In this document: piece after piece, positions 28,181 through 37,593 of the stretch
Layout: each line of letters starts with the position of its first letter
Position numbering within the stretch: position 1 is the first letter of the stretch
From: Hyphomonadaceae bacterium
GTDB lineage: Bacteria > Pseudomonadota > Alphaproteobacteria > Caulobacterales > Hyphomonadaceae
Direction: 5' to 3'
DNA: 64,000 nucleotides
Assembly: GCA_028285145.1 (NCBI GenBank)
Contig: JANQQC010000064.1
Coordinates: 31,446 to 95,445, forward strand
Notes under the pieces: model-generated
Database searches by the model: none
What the model saw: the letters and a program-made list of their open reading frames with translations, nothing else
Told to the model about the DNA's origin: nothing
Program-made: the position numbers and the translations under genes

Positions 28181-28311
28181 GTGTTTGTCCTCATCAGCGC
28201 CGCTCATCCTGCGCCTTCTGGCGCGCCGGTTGCAAGCGATGCGCACACCATCCGCTTGTCGCTGGCAGAGCGGCGCGGTAGCACACTTTCAGTATCCTGA
28301 GGTAAGCGTTC

Positions 28312-29319
28312 GTGTCCGTCACCCGTTTTGGCATCATAGGTTACGGAGAAACCGGCAAGGCCTATGCGGGCGCGATCGAGGAAAGTGCGGACGCTGTCGT
28401 TGCAGCCACCTCCGGGCCCGGCGGCGAGGGTGACCGTTACCTGCACTTTGAGAGCGCGGACGGCCTCATCGCCCGCAATGATATCGACGCCATCGTATTT
28501 GCCGGCGCACCGTCCAACGCCACACCGACAATTGTCGCCGCGCTGGAACGGGGCTTCCCGGTGCTTTGCGCTGGTCCGCCGGGTTGCACGGTGGATGATG
28601 CGGCAGCCATCTCCGGTGCAGCTCCCGGCACGACGCTCTACTTTGCCAATCCGATTGCCTGCCACGGCTCCGTCATTCGCGCCTCCAGTATTGTGGAGCA
28701 GGGCACCCTTGGCCGTGTTTTGACTGTTCGCGCCGTTTATGGCGGCTCCGGTGTCGCGGAAGGCGAAGAAGCCAGCTGGCGCGCCGATTATGCCTTGTCA
28801 GGTGGCGGTGTCCTCATGTCGGTCGGCTATCAATTGATCTCCCTGCTACAGGACCTGTGCGGACGTGTTGAAGACGTTGCCAGCATGATCTCCAGCGCAT
28901 CTCCCGGCCCGCAGGGCATGGAGGACAATGCCTTTGGCCTCCTGCGCCATTCTTCCGGGACGGTGTCTCAGGTGCATGCTTCGATGACCCAGTGGCGGCA
29001 CATGTTTCGCGTCGAGCTAGGACTTGAAAAGGGGTATCTCTGGCTCGACGGGCTGATGCCGGAAGACAGCGGATTCACGCCCGAAATGCTGATTTCCGCG
29101 CGCGTGCGCCTCGACGAGAATGACTGTCCCCGTCCAAATCCTGCCGAAGAGGTTCGCGCGTTCGAAGAGGACACCGCCCTTAACCGGGTCCTGTCTGGCT
29201 TCCTGCGCAGCGTCGGCGGCGAACCGGTGCCACAGCATGCAAGCCTTGAAGCGGCGAGCGATGCGCTTGATACCGTGCATCGTCTTTATGCCGCTGATCC
29301 GGCCTGGCCCCGCGCCTGA
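28312..29319 (+). CDS. Gfo/Idh/MocA-type oxidoreductase
   Basis: A 335-residue NAD(P)-binding protein. The Rossmann opening is VTRFGIIGYGETGKAYAGAI and the family segment is AIVFAGAPSNATPTIVAALERGFPVLCAGPP, though the usual Lys-Pro of the active site is replaced (GPPG), so activity is uncertain. The C-terminal half has VEDVASMISSASPGPQ with the beta-sheet domain. GTG is the start codon. The gene is followed 28 bases later by cysQ, perhaps in one transcript. Substrate unknown. Confidence 0.82.
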   Translation: MSVTRFGIIGYGETGKAYAGAIEESADAVVAATSGPGGEGDRYLHFESADGLIARNDIDAIVFAGAPSNATPTIVAALERGFPVLCAGPPGCTVDDAAAISGAAPGTTLYFANPIACHGSVIRASSIVEQGTLGRVLTVRAVYGGSGVAEGEEASWRADYALSGGGVLMSVGYQLISLLQDLCGRVEDVASMISSASPGPQGMEDNAFGLLRHSSGTVSQVHASMTQWRHMFRVELGLEKGYLWLDGLMPEDSGFTPEMLISARVRLDENDCPRPNPAEEVRAFEEDTALNRVLSGFLRSVGGEPVPQHASLEAASDALDTVHRLYAADPAWPRA

Positions 29320-29347
29320 TCCCGACACACTCTGAAAGGAGCTGCCT

Positions 29348-30142
29348 ATGGCCCTCACCGCTGACACGCTCGCGAAAATCGCTCTGGATGCCGGCGCACT
29401 GATCATGGAGGTCTACGAGACGGACTTCGATGTCGAGCGCAAGGACGATTCCTCTCCCGTCACCGAAGCCGACGAGCGCGCCGAGGCGCTGATCCTTGAC
29501 CGGCTGAGGGAAGCCGACCCCGACCTTCCCGTGATCGCCGAGGAAGCCATGAGCGCCGGTCATGTTCCCGAGCATGGGACGCGCTTTGCCCTCGTTGATC
29601 CGCTCGATGGCACCAAGGAGTTCGTGAACAAACGCGGTGAATTCACCGTCAACATCGCGATCATTGATCATGGCCGACCGGGAATGGGCGTCGTCTATGC
29701 ACCGGCGTTGGATCGGCTCTTCGTTGCCGAAAGCCCGTCCGAGGTCTGGCAAGCCGAGGTGGCTCCGGGCGGCGAAGTGCCTGCAAACGCCGAACGGCGC
29801 GCGATGACGATTCGCGGCGCGCCTGAGGGCGGCATCACCGCCATCGCCTCCAAGTCCCACAGGTCCCCTGAAACAGATGCTTTCCTCGACAAGTTCACAG
29901 TCGGCGACGTGATCTCAGCGGGCTCCTCCCTGAAATTCTGTCTCGTGGCGGCAGGGGAGGCTGACCTTTATCCCCGCATGGGTCGAACCATGGAATGGGA
30001 CACAGCGGCCGGACAGGCCGTCGTTGAAGCCGCCGGCGGGCGTGTGCTCTGCGAAGACGGCACGCCGCTCCTCTATGGCAAGGCCGAGCGCGGCTACGAC
30101 AATCCGCACTTCATTGTTTATGGCGATGTGACGCCCGTCTGA
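29348..30142 (+). CDS. cysQ: 3'(2'),5'-bisphosphate nucleotidase CysQ
   Basis: Removes the 3'-phosphate from PAP, the by-product of sulfate assimilation, with Mg2+. The 264-residue product has the inositol-monophosphatase metal motifs: VTEADERAE, VIAEEAM, VDPLDGTKEFVNK and MEWDTAAGQAVVEAAGG. The start ATG follows AAAGGAG. It lies downstream of an oxidoreductase gene and upstream of glmM. It is an IMPase-family protein, but the DPLDGTKEF form is characteristic of CysQ. Confidence 0.92.
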   Translation: MALTADTLAKIALDAGALIMEVYETDFDVERKDDSSPVTEADERAEALILDRLREADPDLPVIAEEAMSAGHVPEHGTRFALVDPLDGTKEFVNKRGEFTVNIAIIDHGRPGMGVVYAPALDRLFVAESPSEVWQAEVAPGGEVPANAERRAMTIRGAPEGGITAIASKSHRSPETDAFLDKFTVGDVISAGSSLKFCLVAAGEADLYPRMGRTMEWDTAAGQAVVEAAGGRVLCEDGTPLLYGKAERGYDNPHFIVYGDVTPV

Positions 30143-30168
30143 CATTGCCCCTGAATTGCCCTTGTCTG

Positions 30169-30199
30169 TTGACACTTTTCGCGGCGTTTCCCCTTATCA
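30169..30199 (+). promoter_or_regulatory. Candidate sigma-70 promoter for glmM
   Basis: A perfect TTGACA at 30169-30174 is followed, 18-19 bases later, by CTTATC/TTATCA at 30193-30199, and the glmM ATG lies 25 bases downstream of that. The -35 is exact; the -10 is only fair. Confidence 0.45.
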
Positions 30200-30223
30200 G
30201 GTTCGCCTGAGAGGACTGGCGAG

Positions 30224-31570
30224 ATGACCCGTAAATACTTCGGAACAGATGGCATTCGCGGAACCGCGAACACCGCTCCAATGACGCCGGAGATCGCGAT
30301 GCGACTCGGCATGGCCGCCGGCAAGTATTTCCGGCGCGGCGGATCGAGGCGTCACTCAGTCGTGATCGGCAAGGATACGCGCCTGTCAGGTTACATGATC
30401 GAGCCGGCGCTGGTCGCCGGATTCACCTCGGTCGGTATGGACACGACCCTTTTCGGTCCGCTGCCAACGCCCGGCGTGGCGATGATGACCCGGTCCCTGC
30501 GGGCCGATCTCGGGGTCATGATTTCCGCCTCCCACAACGCCTTTCACGACAACGGCATCAAGCTGTTCGGCCCGGACGGCTACAAGCTGTCAGACGAGAT
30601 CGAGCTGGAGATCGAGGCACTGATGGATGGCGGTCTTGATGACAAGCTTGCCGCGCCGGAAGCCCTTGGCCGCGCCAAAAGGATTGATGACTGTCAGGCC
30701 CGCTATGTGGAGCTGGTCAAGCGTGCCTTTCCGCGTGGCATGCGCCTGTCAGGCCTGCGCATCGTGATCGATTGCGCCAATGGGGCGGCCTACCGGGTCG
30801 CACCGGTCGCGCTGTACGAGCTTGGGGCTGAAGTCATCCCGATTGGTGTTTCGCCGGACGGCTTCAACATCAATGATGAGTGCGGCTCCACCGATACCCG
30901 TGCTCTGGTCGAGGCCGTCGACAAGTATCGCGCCGATATCGGCATCGCCCTCGATGGCGACGCGGATCGCTGCATTCTGATCGACGAAAAAGGTCACGAG
31001 ATCGACGGCGACCAGCTAATCGGCCTCGTCGCCGGGCACTGGCATGAGCGCGGCCTTCTGAAAAAGCCGGGCGTGGTCACCACGGTCATGTCGAATCTCG
31101 GTCTGGAGCGCCATCTCGACAGTTTGGGCCTGAAACTGGAGCGCACGCGCGTTGGCGACCGCTATGTCGTCGAGAAGATGCTGGCTGATGGCTACAATGT
31201 TGGCGGCGAACAGTCCGGCCACATCGTCCTGTCAGACTATTCCACTACCGGAGATGGCCTGATCGCAGCGCTGCAGGCGCTTGCGGTGATGGTAGAAACC
31301 GACAAACCCCTGTCTGAAGTGGCCCGTGTGTTCGACCCGTCCCCGCAGAAGCTGGTCAATTTGCGTTATAAATCGGGCGATCCGCTTGATGTGGACGAGG
31401 TAAAATCCGTAATCGCGACGGTTGAGGCGCGTCTTGGTGCATCTGGCCACCTCGTCATCCGCAAGTCCGGCACCGAGCCCCTTATCCGCGTCATGGCGCA
31501 GGCAGATGACGCGGATATGATGGAACAGGCCGTCTCCGATGTCGCAGACGCTGTGCGCGCCGCGATCTGA
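30224..31570 (+). CDS. glmM: Phosphoglucosamine mutase
   Basis: Interconverts glucosamine-6-phosphate and glucosamine-1-phosphate for UDP-GlcNAc, hence peptidoglycan and LPS. All family motifs are intact: [11 protein letters not shown], the phosphoserine loop [15 protein letters not shown], the metal loop [13 protein letters not shown], the sugar-binding [12 protein letters not shown] and the phosphate-binding [12 protein letters not shown]. At 448 residues it has the usual length. It has its own likely promoter at 30169. A formyltransferase-like gene follows on the same strand. Confidence 0.97.
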   Translation: MTRKYFGTDGIRGTANTAPMTPEIAMRLGMAAGKYFRRGGSRRHSVVIGKDTRLSGYMIEPALVAGFTSVGMDTTLFGPLPTPGVAMMTRSLRADLGVMISASHNAFHDNGIKLFGPDGYKLSDEIELEIEALMDGGLDDKLAAPEALGRAKRIDDCQARYVELVKRAFPRGMRLSGLRIVIDCANGAAYRVAPVALYELGAEVIPIGVSPDGFNINDECGSTDTRALVEAVDKYRADIGIALDGDADRCILIDEKGHEIDGDQLIGLVAGHWHERGLLKKPGVVTTVMSNLGLERHLDSLGLKLERTRVGDRYVVEKMLADGYNVGGEQSGHIVLSDYSTTGDGLIAALQALAVMVETDKPLSEVARVFDPSPQKLVNLRYKSGDPLDVDEVKSVIATVEARLGASGHLVIRKSGTEPLIRVMAQADDADMMEQAVSDVADAVRAAI

Positions 31571-31647
31571 TACCTCGTAAAGTTGCACGGTCCTTGCAGG
31601 GTCGAAGCGGTAATAGCTTTGAACCTCTGTCGGGGAGTCCCAAAACG

Positions 31648-32409
31648 GTGCACGGTCAGCCCAACTACGCAGATATTGTTGTCGTCACATCGGGCACGCC
31701 GCTCGCCTGGACGCAGATTAACGCTCTGCGCCGTGCGCTCGGTCCGTTTCCGGTGATCGAAGTGCTGCCGGCCCCTGAAAGAGCGCGCAGGCGGGGTCTG
31801 TTTACCGAACTCAGCCAGCTTGCAACGGGCTTCCTGCTGGGGCTTCGTCGCAAATCGGCGCTCCGGAAGATTGAAGCCCTGATCGATGAAGAAGGCCTGT
31901 GCACGGGTCCTGATATTGATCAATACGTCATGCGCCTCGCCTCAGCGAACAATCTGCGCTTCCAGGATACGCTGCGCCGCATCGGCCCGGCTGCTGTTCT
32001 GGTCATCGATGCCGGCGATATCTCGCCGCAGACGCTGACCTGCATTGATGCGCCGTTCATCCGGTACCATTCGTCCCTGAACCCGGCTGCCTCAGCGGAA
32101 TTCGGGGCCTATTTTGCACTTGCCGCGGGCGATAAATCTGGTGTGGGGGCGAGCCTTCACGTGATCGCGGCCGATGGCGGCATCGGCCCGCTCGTCGCGC
32201 AACAGCCTGTGCCCGTTGAAAAGGGTGACAATATTCACACCTATCCGTGGCGGATCGCGGCCCATGCGCGGGTAATGGTGGTGCGCGCGATGCGAGATGC
32301 GCTCGTCGGCCGTCTGCAGCCACAGACGGTGGATATGCCGCAACCCGCTTTCCTGAAGCCACCTCTGGGCCGCTATCTCGGGGCCGGACTGACCCGCGGC
32401 GTCTGGTAG
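31648..32409 (+). CDS. Formyltransferase-fold protein, function unknown
   Basis: A roughly 253-residue protein resembling PurN/Fmt-type formyltransferases: FIRYHSSLNPAASAEFGAYFALAAGDKSGVGASLHVIAADGGIGPLVAQQ covers the catalytic region in outline, where Fmt would have N-x-HPSLLP and a GVTLHxV-x-GIDTGP stretch. The active-site Asn is not at its usual place (Arg), though a His and a downstream Asp remain, so catalysis is doubtful. The frame opens at TTG 31594 but GTG 31648 preceded by GGGGAG is the better start. It is next to glmM. Real substrate unknown. Confidence 0.65.
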   Translation: MHGQPNYADIVVVTSGTPLAWTQINALRRALGPFPVIEVLPAPERARRRGLFTELSQLATGFLLGLRRKSALRKIEALIDEEGLCTGPDIDQYVMRLASANNLRFQDTLRRIGPAAVLVIDAGDISPQTLTCIDAPFIRYHSSLNPAASAEFGAYFALAAGDKSGVGASLHVIAADGGIGPLVAQQPVPVEKGDNIHTYPWRIAAHARVMVVRAMRDALVGRLQPQTVDMPQPAFLKPPLGRYLGAGLTRGVW

Positions 32410-32477
32410 CCATTGATCCGGGCTCGATTCGCGCGATATCGGCGCAAGAACGACCTCAGATGCAAAGGGCCTAGAGC

Positions 32478-32825
32478 ATGGCTTACATTCTCATCCACAA
32501 TCCCGGCTGCGGATCCTCCAAGAAGGGGCTGGAGCTCCTGAAGGAAAACGGGATCGAGCCCGATGTCCGCAAGTATATGAACGCGACCGAGCGTCTCACC
32601 GTTGACGAGCTGAAAGATATTGCCAGCAAGATGGGCGGCGTGTCTCCGCGCGTCTTCCTGCGCGAGAAGGATGCCGCCAAATTCGACCTGCCAGAGAGTG
32701 CGAGCGATGAGGAAGTCTTTGCGGCAATGGCTGAGAATCCACGACTGATCCAGCGCCCGATCGGGATCAACGGCAAGAAGGCTGTGCTCGGCCGCCCGAA
32801 CAGCGCGTTGCTCGAAATCGCGTAA
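32478..32825 (+). CDS. ArsC-family arsenate reductase-like protein
   Basis: A 115-residue thioredoxin-fold protein of the ArsC/YfgD family. The catalytic Cys is in HNPGCGSSKKGLELL at about residue 11, and the Arg-rich LIQRPIGINGKKAVLGRP segment near the end carries the oxyanion-binding Arg. Family members use glutathione or glutaredoxin to reduce arsenate, but many housekeeping homologues have other roles. No ars genes are nearby. It is the first of two ArsC/Spx-fold genes in the window (see 44138). Confidence 0.88.
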   Translation: MAYILIHNPGCGSSKKGLELLKENGIEPDVRKYMNATERLTVDELKDIASKMGGVSPRVFLREKDAAKFDLPESASDEEVFAAMAENPRLIQRPIGINGKKAVLGRPNSALLEIA

Positions 32826-32976
32826 AGACGGCGCGGCGCGTGGGTAAGGGATGATTTCCTATCGAAACCCCTATGTTTTTGGGTGTTTTCAGGGAGGTCG
32901 ATGAAATTTGACCGATCTCCGAGAGCCGATGGAAAGGGATAACTGTCATAAAGGATGCTTCTAATCGGAGCCTTCC

Positions 32977-33237
32977 ATGACTGCCCTGCTGATCATCGCC
33001 GCCTTGCTGCTCGCGCTATCTGCATTCCTGTTCTTCGGCGTACCCTACATGCTATTGGGCCGGGCGGGCCTGGCTTCGGTTATGGCGCGTCCTGAAGCCA
33101 GAATGACAGGCGGGGCATTCGCCAGCGTTCTGATCATGGTCGCCCTGATGCCGCTCGCTCAGGCGGCCCTGGTCTCCAGCGGCGACCATGCGATCTACTT
33201 CGCTTCGGAACTCCATGGGTTGTCCTTCGGCATGTAA
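32977..33237 (+). CDS. Small two-helix membrane protein
   Basis: An 86-residue protein with two membrane helices, about residues 3-30 (LLIIAALLLALSAFLFFGV) and 45-65 (GAFASVLIMVALMPLAQAAL), joined by a loop with Arg. No family recognised. GGAG precedes ATG 32977 by about 8 bases. A hairpin follows at 33250. The upstream 150 bases (32826-32976) contain no other gene. Confidence 0.65.
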   Translation: MTALLIIAALLLALSAFLFFGVPYMLLGRAGLASVMARPEARMTGGAFASVLIMVALMPLAQAALVSSGDHAIYFASELHGLSFGM

Positions 33238-33249
33238 GCCGGGATAGAG

Positions 33250-33277
33250 AGCGCTCTGATCATCCAAGAGCGCTTTT
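33250..33277 (+). terminator. Hairpin with T run immediately before mch
   Basis: AGCGCTC at 33250-33256 and GAGCGCT at 33268-33274 form a perfect 7-bp stem, followed by TTTT up to 33277. The mch ATG starts at 33279. It looks like an intrinsic terminator of the small membrane gene, but it would also bury the purine-rich ribosome-binding stretch (AAGAG) of mch. Confidence 0.6.
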
Positions 33278-33278
33278 C

Positions 33279-34313
33279 ATGACAAAATCCAATCCAGGCA
33301 ATTTCTTCGAAGACTTTCAGGTCGGCGGGCAACTGATCCATGCCACCCCGCTGACTCTGAGTTCGGGTGATATCTCGCTGTATCGCGCGCTGACCGGGTC
33401 ACGCCACGCGCTTTACTCCTCCGAACCCTTCGCCACTGGCGCAGGCTTTGACCGACTGCCGATTGATCCGCTGCTCGCTTTCCATGTCGTCTTCGGCAAG
33501 ACGGTGCCTGACATCTCCCTGAATGCCGTCGCCAATCTGGGGTATGCCGACGGGCGCTTCCTCGCGCCGGTCTATCCCGGGGACACTTTACTGGCGGTGT
33601 CCGACGTCATCGGCAAAAAGGAAAACTCGAACGGTAAGACCGGCGTGGTTTACGTCCGCACCCGTGGCGAGAACCAACATGGCGAGACGGTGCTGTCCTA
33701 TGTGCGCTGGGTCATGGTCAACAAACGCGATCAAAGCGCACCAGCCCCGGAACCGGCTGTGCCGGAGCTGCCCGACGCTGTCGACCCGAAGGACTTGCCA
33801 ATCCCGTCTTATGCAACTTGGCATGATGCTCTGGCGGGCTCCCGAGATCTCTATGGAGCGTATGAGATCGGTGAGAAGATCGACCATGTCGACGGTATGA
33901 CGGTAGAGGAGGCCGAGCATCAGATCGCGACGCGTCTCTACCAGAACACCGCAAAGGTTCATTTCGACGCGCACGCCCAGAAAGAGAGCCGCTTCGGCAA
34001 ACGCCTCATCTATGGCGGCGTGGTAATCTCCATTGCCCGTGCGCTCTCCTTCAATGGTCTGGCGAACGCGGCACAAATGATCGCCATCAACGCCGGCACG
34101 CATGCCGGACCGCTTTTTGCGGGCGACACGGTCTATGCTTGGTCTGAAGTGCTGGACAAGGCCGAGCTGTCTGACACAGTCGGCGCGCTGCGCCTTCGCC
34201 TTGTCGCCGCCAAGGACCAGTCCTGCGAGAACTTCCCCCTGCGCGGAGAAGACGGAAAGTACGCCCCCGGTGTCCTTCTGGATTTTGACTATTGGGCCGC
34301 AATCCCGCGCTAG
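33279..34313 (+). CDS. mch: Mesaconyl-CoA hydratase (double-hotdog MaoC)
   Basis: Hydrates mesaconyl-CoA to beta-methylmalyl-CoA in the ethylmalonyl-CoA pathway for assimilating acetyl-CoA. The 344-residue double-hotdog protein has the family stretches NPGNFFEDFQVGGQLIHATP, PIDPLLAFHVVFGKTVPDISLNAVANLGYADG and VKRIIYGGVV-like FGKRLIYGGVVISIARALSF, with the hydratase Asp and His in the second half. Length fits Rhodobacter-type Mch. No other ethylmalonyl-CoA genes are visible, so the pathway is inferred. PHA breakdown (phaZ in this window) would supply acetyl-CoA for it. Confidence 0.92.
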   Translation: MTKSNPGNFFEDFQVGGQLIHATPLTLSSGDISLYRALTGSRHALYSSEPFATGAGFDRLPIDPLLAFHVVFGKTVPDISLNAVANLGYADGRFLAPVYPGDTLLAVSDVIGKKENSNGKTGVVYVRTRGENQHGETVLSYVRWVMVNKRDQSAPAPEPAVPELPDAVDPKDLPIPSYATWHDALAGSRDLYGAYEIGEKIDHVDGMTVEEAEHQIATRLYQNTAKVHFDAHAQKESRFGKRLIYGGVVISIARALSFNGLANAAQMIAINAGTHAGPLFAGDTVYAWSEVLDKAELSDTVGALRLRLVAAKDQSCENFPLRGEDGKYAPGVLLDFDYWAAIPR

Positions 34314-34388
34314 GAGAAACCTCTACACTCTTCGCCTCACTCTGTTAGAACTCAGTAAGAATGAGTGAGTGTGCGCTGGGGAAGTGGT

Positions 34389-36344
34389 GTGATCCGTAGT
34401 GTTATTTTGGCCGCCTGCATGGCGGCCGGTATAGTGGCCAATGCGGCGGCCGATACAGCAGAACTGTTTGGCCAGGCGACGTCTGCCCGGTCGGTTCAGG
34501 TCTCTCCGGATGGATCGCGTGTTGCCATCGGATGCAGCCCGTCCGGCGTGCCGGCTGTCTGCATTTACGGCATCGATGCGGAAGAAAAGCCGCGGCTTTT
34601 TCAGGCTGCGGAGAGCCAGCGCATTACGAGCTATTATTGGGCCTCCGACAAACACGTCATCGTCAATATTAGCTTCATAGAGACCCTCCCAACCGCCGAC
34701 GGCGTGAAGGAGTATGACATGGGACGCGCGATTTCGTTTGACCTCGAAACACGGCGATCAGTCATGCTGATGCAGCAGGAGGCCAGCGTTACTAATCTCA
34801 CCGACCTGGCATCAGTCTGCGATGTCAAACCCGATAAGGTGATGATGGAACTGACCTTCCGTGCAGCTGATGATGAAGAGTTTGGCCGGCGGACCGTGAT
34901 CCGCGATCGGGGATTCCGCACCATTCTGTACTCCGTTGATCTGTCTTCAGGGCGGTCTCGTCGGGAAGAAGCGACAAACCTGTCGGTCTGGACTCACATC
35001 CTCAATGACGAATGCGAGCCCGAAGTCCGCGTCATCTACAATGATATGCGCGGTGACTACCGCTTGGAGGTAATGGAGGGTCGCCGGACCATTCTTGAAT
35101 ATGAAGGTGTTGCTGATCTTCCAATGTCGGTGGCTGGGTTTACAGGAGACAAACAGGGGCTTGTTGTGCGGGCGGACCATGGCGACATGCAGGGCCTGCA
35201 CACGGTATCGCTCACCGATGGTGCCGTCGCGCCCTTGACGCTGGACGGCGAGACCGTGGGGGACCTCGGCGTCATCAAGGATCGATATCGCAATACAATT
35301 GTCGGTTACACTTACACCAATGATCTGAGGGGTCAGATGTTCACCGATCCCGAACTCAAAGAGCGCCATGAGGCGCTCTCGGGTGCCTTTCAGGGCAAGA
35401 AGGTCCACATCACCTCATGGAGTCGGGACCGTGCCCGGATGACGCTGAGCATCGCAGGGCCAGGCGAACCCGTCTCTCACTACTTGTTTGATGCCTCTGA
35501 CTGGTCGGTCTCACCGCTCGGGGAGGCGATGCCGCAATTGCAGGATCGTTCACTCGGCGCGGTCACCGGGTTTAGCTATGCCGCGCGTGATGGGCTGGAT
35601 ATCCCGGCCTATCTCACCATGCCTCCAGGGCATACGTCCGAAGACGGTCCCGTTCCCTTAGTTTTGTTGCCGCACGGAGGGCCGGAGATGCGTGATACCG
35701 CCGCCTTTGACTGGTGGGCCCAAGCCTACGCCGCCGAAGGCTATGCCGTACTCCAGCCAAATTATCGCGGCTCGAGCGGGTATGGGCCCGCATTCCGCGA
35801 TGCCGGCTACGGAGAGTTCGGCGGTGCCATGATCGAGGACATGATTGATGGGGTACGGTTTTTGGTAGCCGAAGGCATCGCTCGTCCGGAAGGCGCTTGC
35901 ATCGTTGGAGGTAGCTATGGCGGATACGCGGCCCTGATGGCTCCACTCAAAGAGGATTCCGGTCTTGGTTGTGCTGTTGCGGTCAATCCAGTGACTAACA
36001 TCTTCACGCACATGGCGCGCTACAGTCGAGATGGCGAGGCTTACAACTACTGGGCGCGGTACGCGGGCGGCGACATTTATGCCGGTGACGAGGCGCGTGA
36101 TGCGATCACGCCGATGGCCAGAACTTCAGAATATGACATACCCATCCTTCTCCTCCACGGAGAAGACGACACACGGGTCCTCTTCGATCAATCAGAGGCT
36201 TTCCGCGCCCAATGGGGCAGCAAACCCGGTCTGCGCTTTGTTGAACTGGATGGTGAAGACCACTTCCTGTCCAGCACAAATGCACGCCGGACGGTTCTGT
36301 CAGAAAGCCTCGCCTTCCTGGAAGCGCATCACCCCGCTCGCTAA
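34389..36344 (+). CDS. S9-family prolyl oligopeptidase-like peptidase, exported
   Basis: A roughly 651-residue exported peptidase. GTG 34389, preceded by GGGGAAG, gives the signal peptide MIRSVILAACMAAGIVANAAA; earlier GTGs at 34365 and 34371 give a poorer N-terminus. Residues about 30-390 form a beta-propeller (VQVSPDGSRVAIG repeats) and the C-terminal third is an alpha/beta hydrolase with Ser in VGGSYGGYAALMA, Asp in HGEDDTRVL and His in DGEDHFLSS. The family cleaves short peptides or acylated amino acids. Likely periplasmic. Confidence 0.9.
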   Translation: MIRSVILAACMAAGIVANAAADTAELFGQATSARSVQVSPDGSRVAIGCSPSGVPAVCIYGIDAEEKPRLFQAAESQRITSYYWASDKHVIVNISFIETLPTADGVKEYDMGRAISFDLETRRSVMLMQQEASVTNLTDLASVCDVKPDKVMMELTFRAADDEEFGRRTVIRDRGFRTILYSVDLSSGRSRREEATNLSVWTHILNDECEPEVRVIYNDMRGDYRLEVMEGRRTILEYEGVADLPMSVAGFTGDKQGLVVRADHGDMQGLHTVSLTDGAVAPLTLDGETVGDLGVIKDRYRNTIVGYTYTNDLRGQMFTDPELKERHEALSGAFQGKKVHITSWSRDRARMTLSIAGPGEPVSHYLFDASDWSVSPLGEAMPQLQDRSLGAVTGFSYAARDGLDIPAYLTMPPGHTSEDGPVPLVLLPHGGPEMRDTAAFDWWAQAYAAEGYAVLQPNYRGSSGYGPAFRDAGYGEFGGAMIEDMIDGVRFLVAEGIARPEGACIVGGSYGGYAALMAPLKEDSGLGCAVAVNPVTNIFTHMARYSRDGEAYNYWARYAGGDIYAGDEARDAITPMARTSEYDIPILLLHGEDDTRVLFDQSEAFRAQWGSKPGLRFVELDGEDHFLSSTNARRTVLSESLAFLEAHHPAR

Positions 36345-36351
36345 GCTTTGC

Positions 36352-36864
36352 TTAGGCTTGGCCGGTCGGCGCCGGTGCGCTGCCTTCGGCTGCGGCCTTT
36401 GCGCGCTGGGCCTGATAGATCTGCACAAAATCGACCGGGTCGATCATCAAGGGCGGGAAGCCGCCCTCACGCGTGATCTCGGCGATAATGCGCCGCGCGA
36501 ACGGGAAGAGCAGGCGGGGGCACTCGATCAGCAGGAGCGGCTCGACCTGATTTTCCTGAGCATTCTGGATTTGGAAAACGCCGGCATAATCGAGTTCGCA
36601 GACGAAGAGAGTCGTCTCGCCGGTTTTCGCCGTTGCGTTGAGGCGAAGGGCCACCTCGAACGTATTGTTTCCGGATGAATGCGGCGTGGCACCGACATCA
36701 ATGTTCAAATCGATGTTGGGTTGTTCCTGAACCGGGCGATGACCAGGGTTTTCGAAGGACAGGTCACGAACGAACTGGTTGAGCACGCGAAGCGATGGAG
36801 CGGCCTGTTGCGGCGCGGGATTCGGCTGCGGGGTGCCTTCCGGCGGGGTGCTTGTATCGGTCAT
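36352..36864 (-). CDS. secB: Protein-export chaperone SecB
   Basis: A 170-residue tetrameric chaperone that keeps preproteins unfolded for SecA. Family motifs are present: VRDLSFENPG, LNIDVGA, VCELDYAGVFQI, LLLIECPRLLFPFARRII and FPPLMIDPVDFVQIYQ. It has a Pro- and Gln-rich N-terminal extension (STPPEGTPQPNPAPQQAAP) found in alphaproteobacterial SecB. ATG 36864 is chosen; the longer frame to 36918 has no homologous N-terminus. It is divergent from the Tim44-like gene across 117 bases, the standard order. Confidence 0.95.
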   Translation of the reverse strand: MTDTSTPPEGTPQPNPAPQQAAPSLRVLNQFVRDLSFENPGHRPVQEQPNIDLNIDVGATPHSSGNNTFEVALRLNATAKTGETTLFVCELDYAGVFQIQNAQENQVEPLLLIECPRLLFPFARRIIAEITREGGFPPLMIDPVDFVQIYQAQRAKAAAEGSAPAPTGQA

Positions 36865-36981
36865 ATTTCTCACTCTATTCGAAGCGCGCCGACTAACATG
36901 CAGGTGATACCTGCGCAACGGCGGCTGGCATCCGCGCGATCAGGCCTATATGAGAGGGGAAACGGTCACGAACGGGTCCCC

Positions 36982-37593
36982 ATGTCGAACCCCATTATTG
37001 AAGTTCTTATCCTTGCAGCGATAGCGCTTTTTGTGCTGTCGCGCCTCTATATCGCGCTCGGTCGTGATGATGGGTCGGGCGAGCGTCCGCGCCCTGCGCC
37101 TGCGCCGAGACCGCGCCAACCTGCCGATGATCGCCCGCAGGAACCGGAGCGACCTGAGCCAAGCCGCCCGGTCTTCACCGGTCCCGGGGCCAGCGCGTTG
37201 GAAGATATCTATAATGCCGATCGCAGCTTCAATACACGCGACTTCCTGCAGGGCGCGAAGGCGGCCTACCAGATGATCGTCGAAGCCTTCGCGCGCGGCG
37301 ACCGGGATGCGCTTCGCCCGCTTCTGGACGATGATGTCTACGAGGCCTGGGACGATGCGATCACCCAGCGCGAAAGCGATGGCACAGCCGCTTATGATCT
37401 GCTCCGCCTGAAGAAAGCCGAGATCGACGACGCCTCGCTGGACAACGGCACGGCGCGGGTCATGGTCCGCTACGAGGCCGAGCTTGGCGATGGCGAGCGC
37501 ACGCGGATCGCCCGGGAAATCTGGACGTTCATGCGCGATGTCAGCTCAAGCAATCCGAACTGGCTCCTTGATGATGTTGAGACGGCGACCTAG
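36982..37593 (+). CDS. Tim44/TimA-like membrane-associated protein
   Basis: A 203-residue protein with an N-terminal membrane helix (IEVLILAAIALFVLSRLYIAL, residues 5-25), a Pro- and Arg-rich linker and a Tim44-like domain (residues 85-203: AYQMIVEAFARGDRDALRPLLDDDVYEAW). Bacterial Tim44-like proteins are linked by phylogeny to mitochondrial import; their bacterial function is not established. Divergent secB is a conserved neighbour in Alphaproteobacteria. The stop shares CTAG 37590-37593 with the convergent phosphatase gene. Confidence 0.88.
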   Translation: MSNPIIEVLILAAIALFVLSRLYIALGRDDGSGERPRPAPAPRPRQPADDRPQEPERPEPSRPVFTGPGASALEDIYNADRSFNTRDFLQGAKAAYQMIVEAFARGDRDALRPLLDDDVYEAWDDAITQRESDGTAAYDLLRLKKAEIDDASLDNGTARVMVRYEAELGDGERTRIAREIWTFMRDVSSSNPNWLLDDVETAT

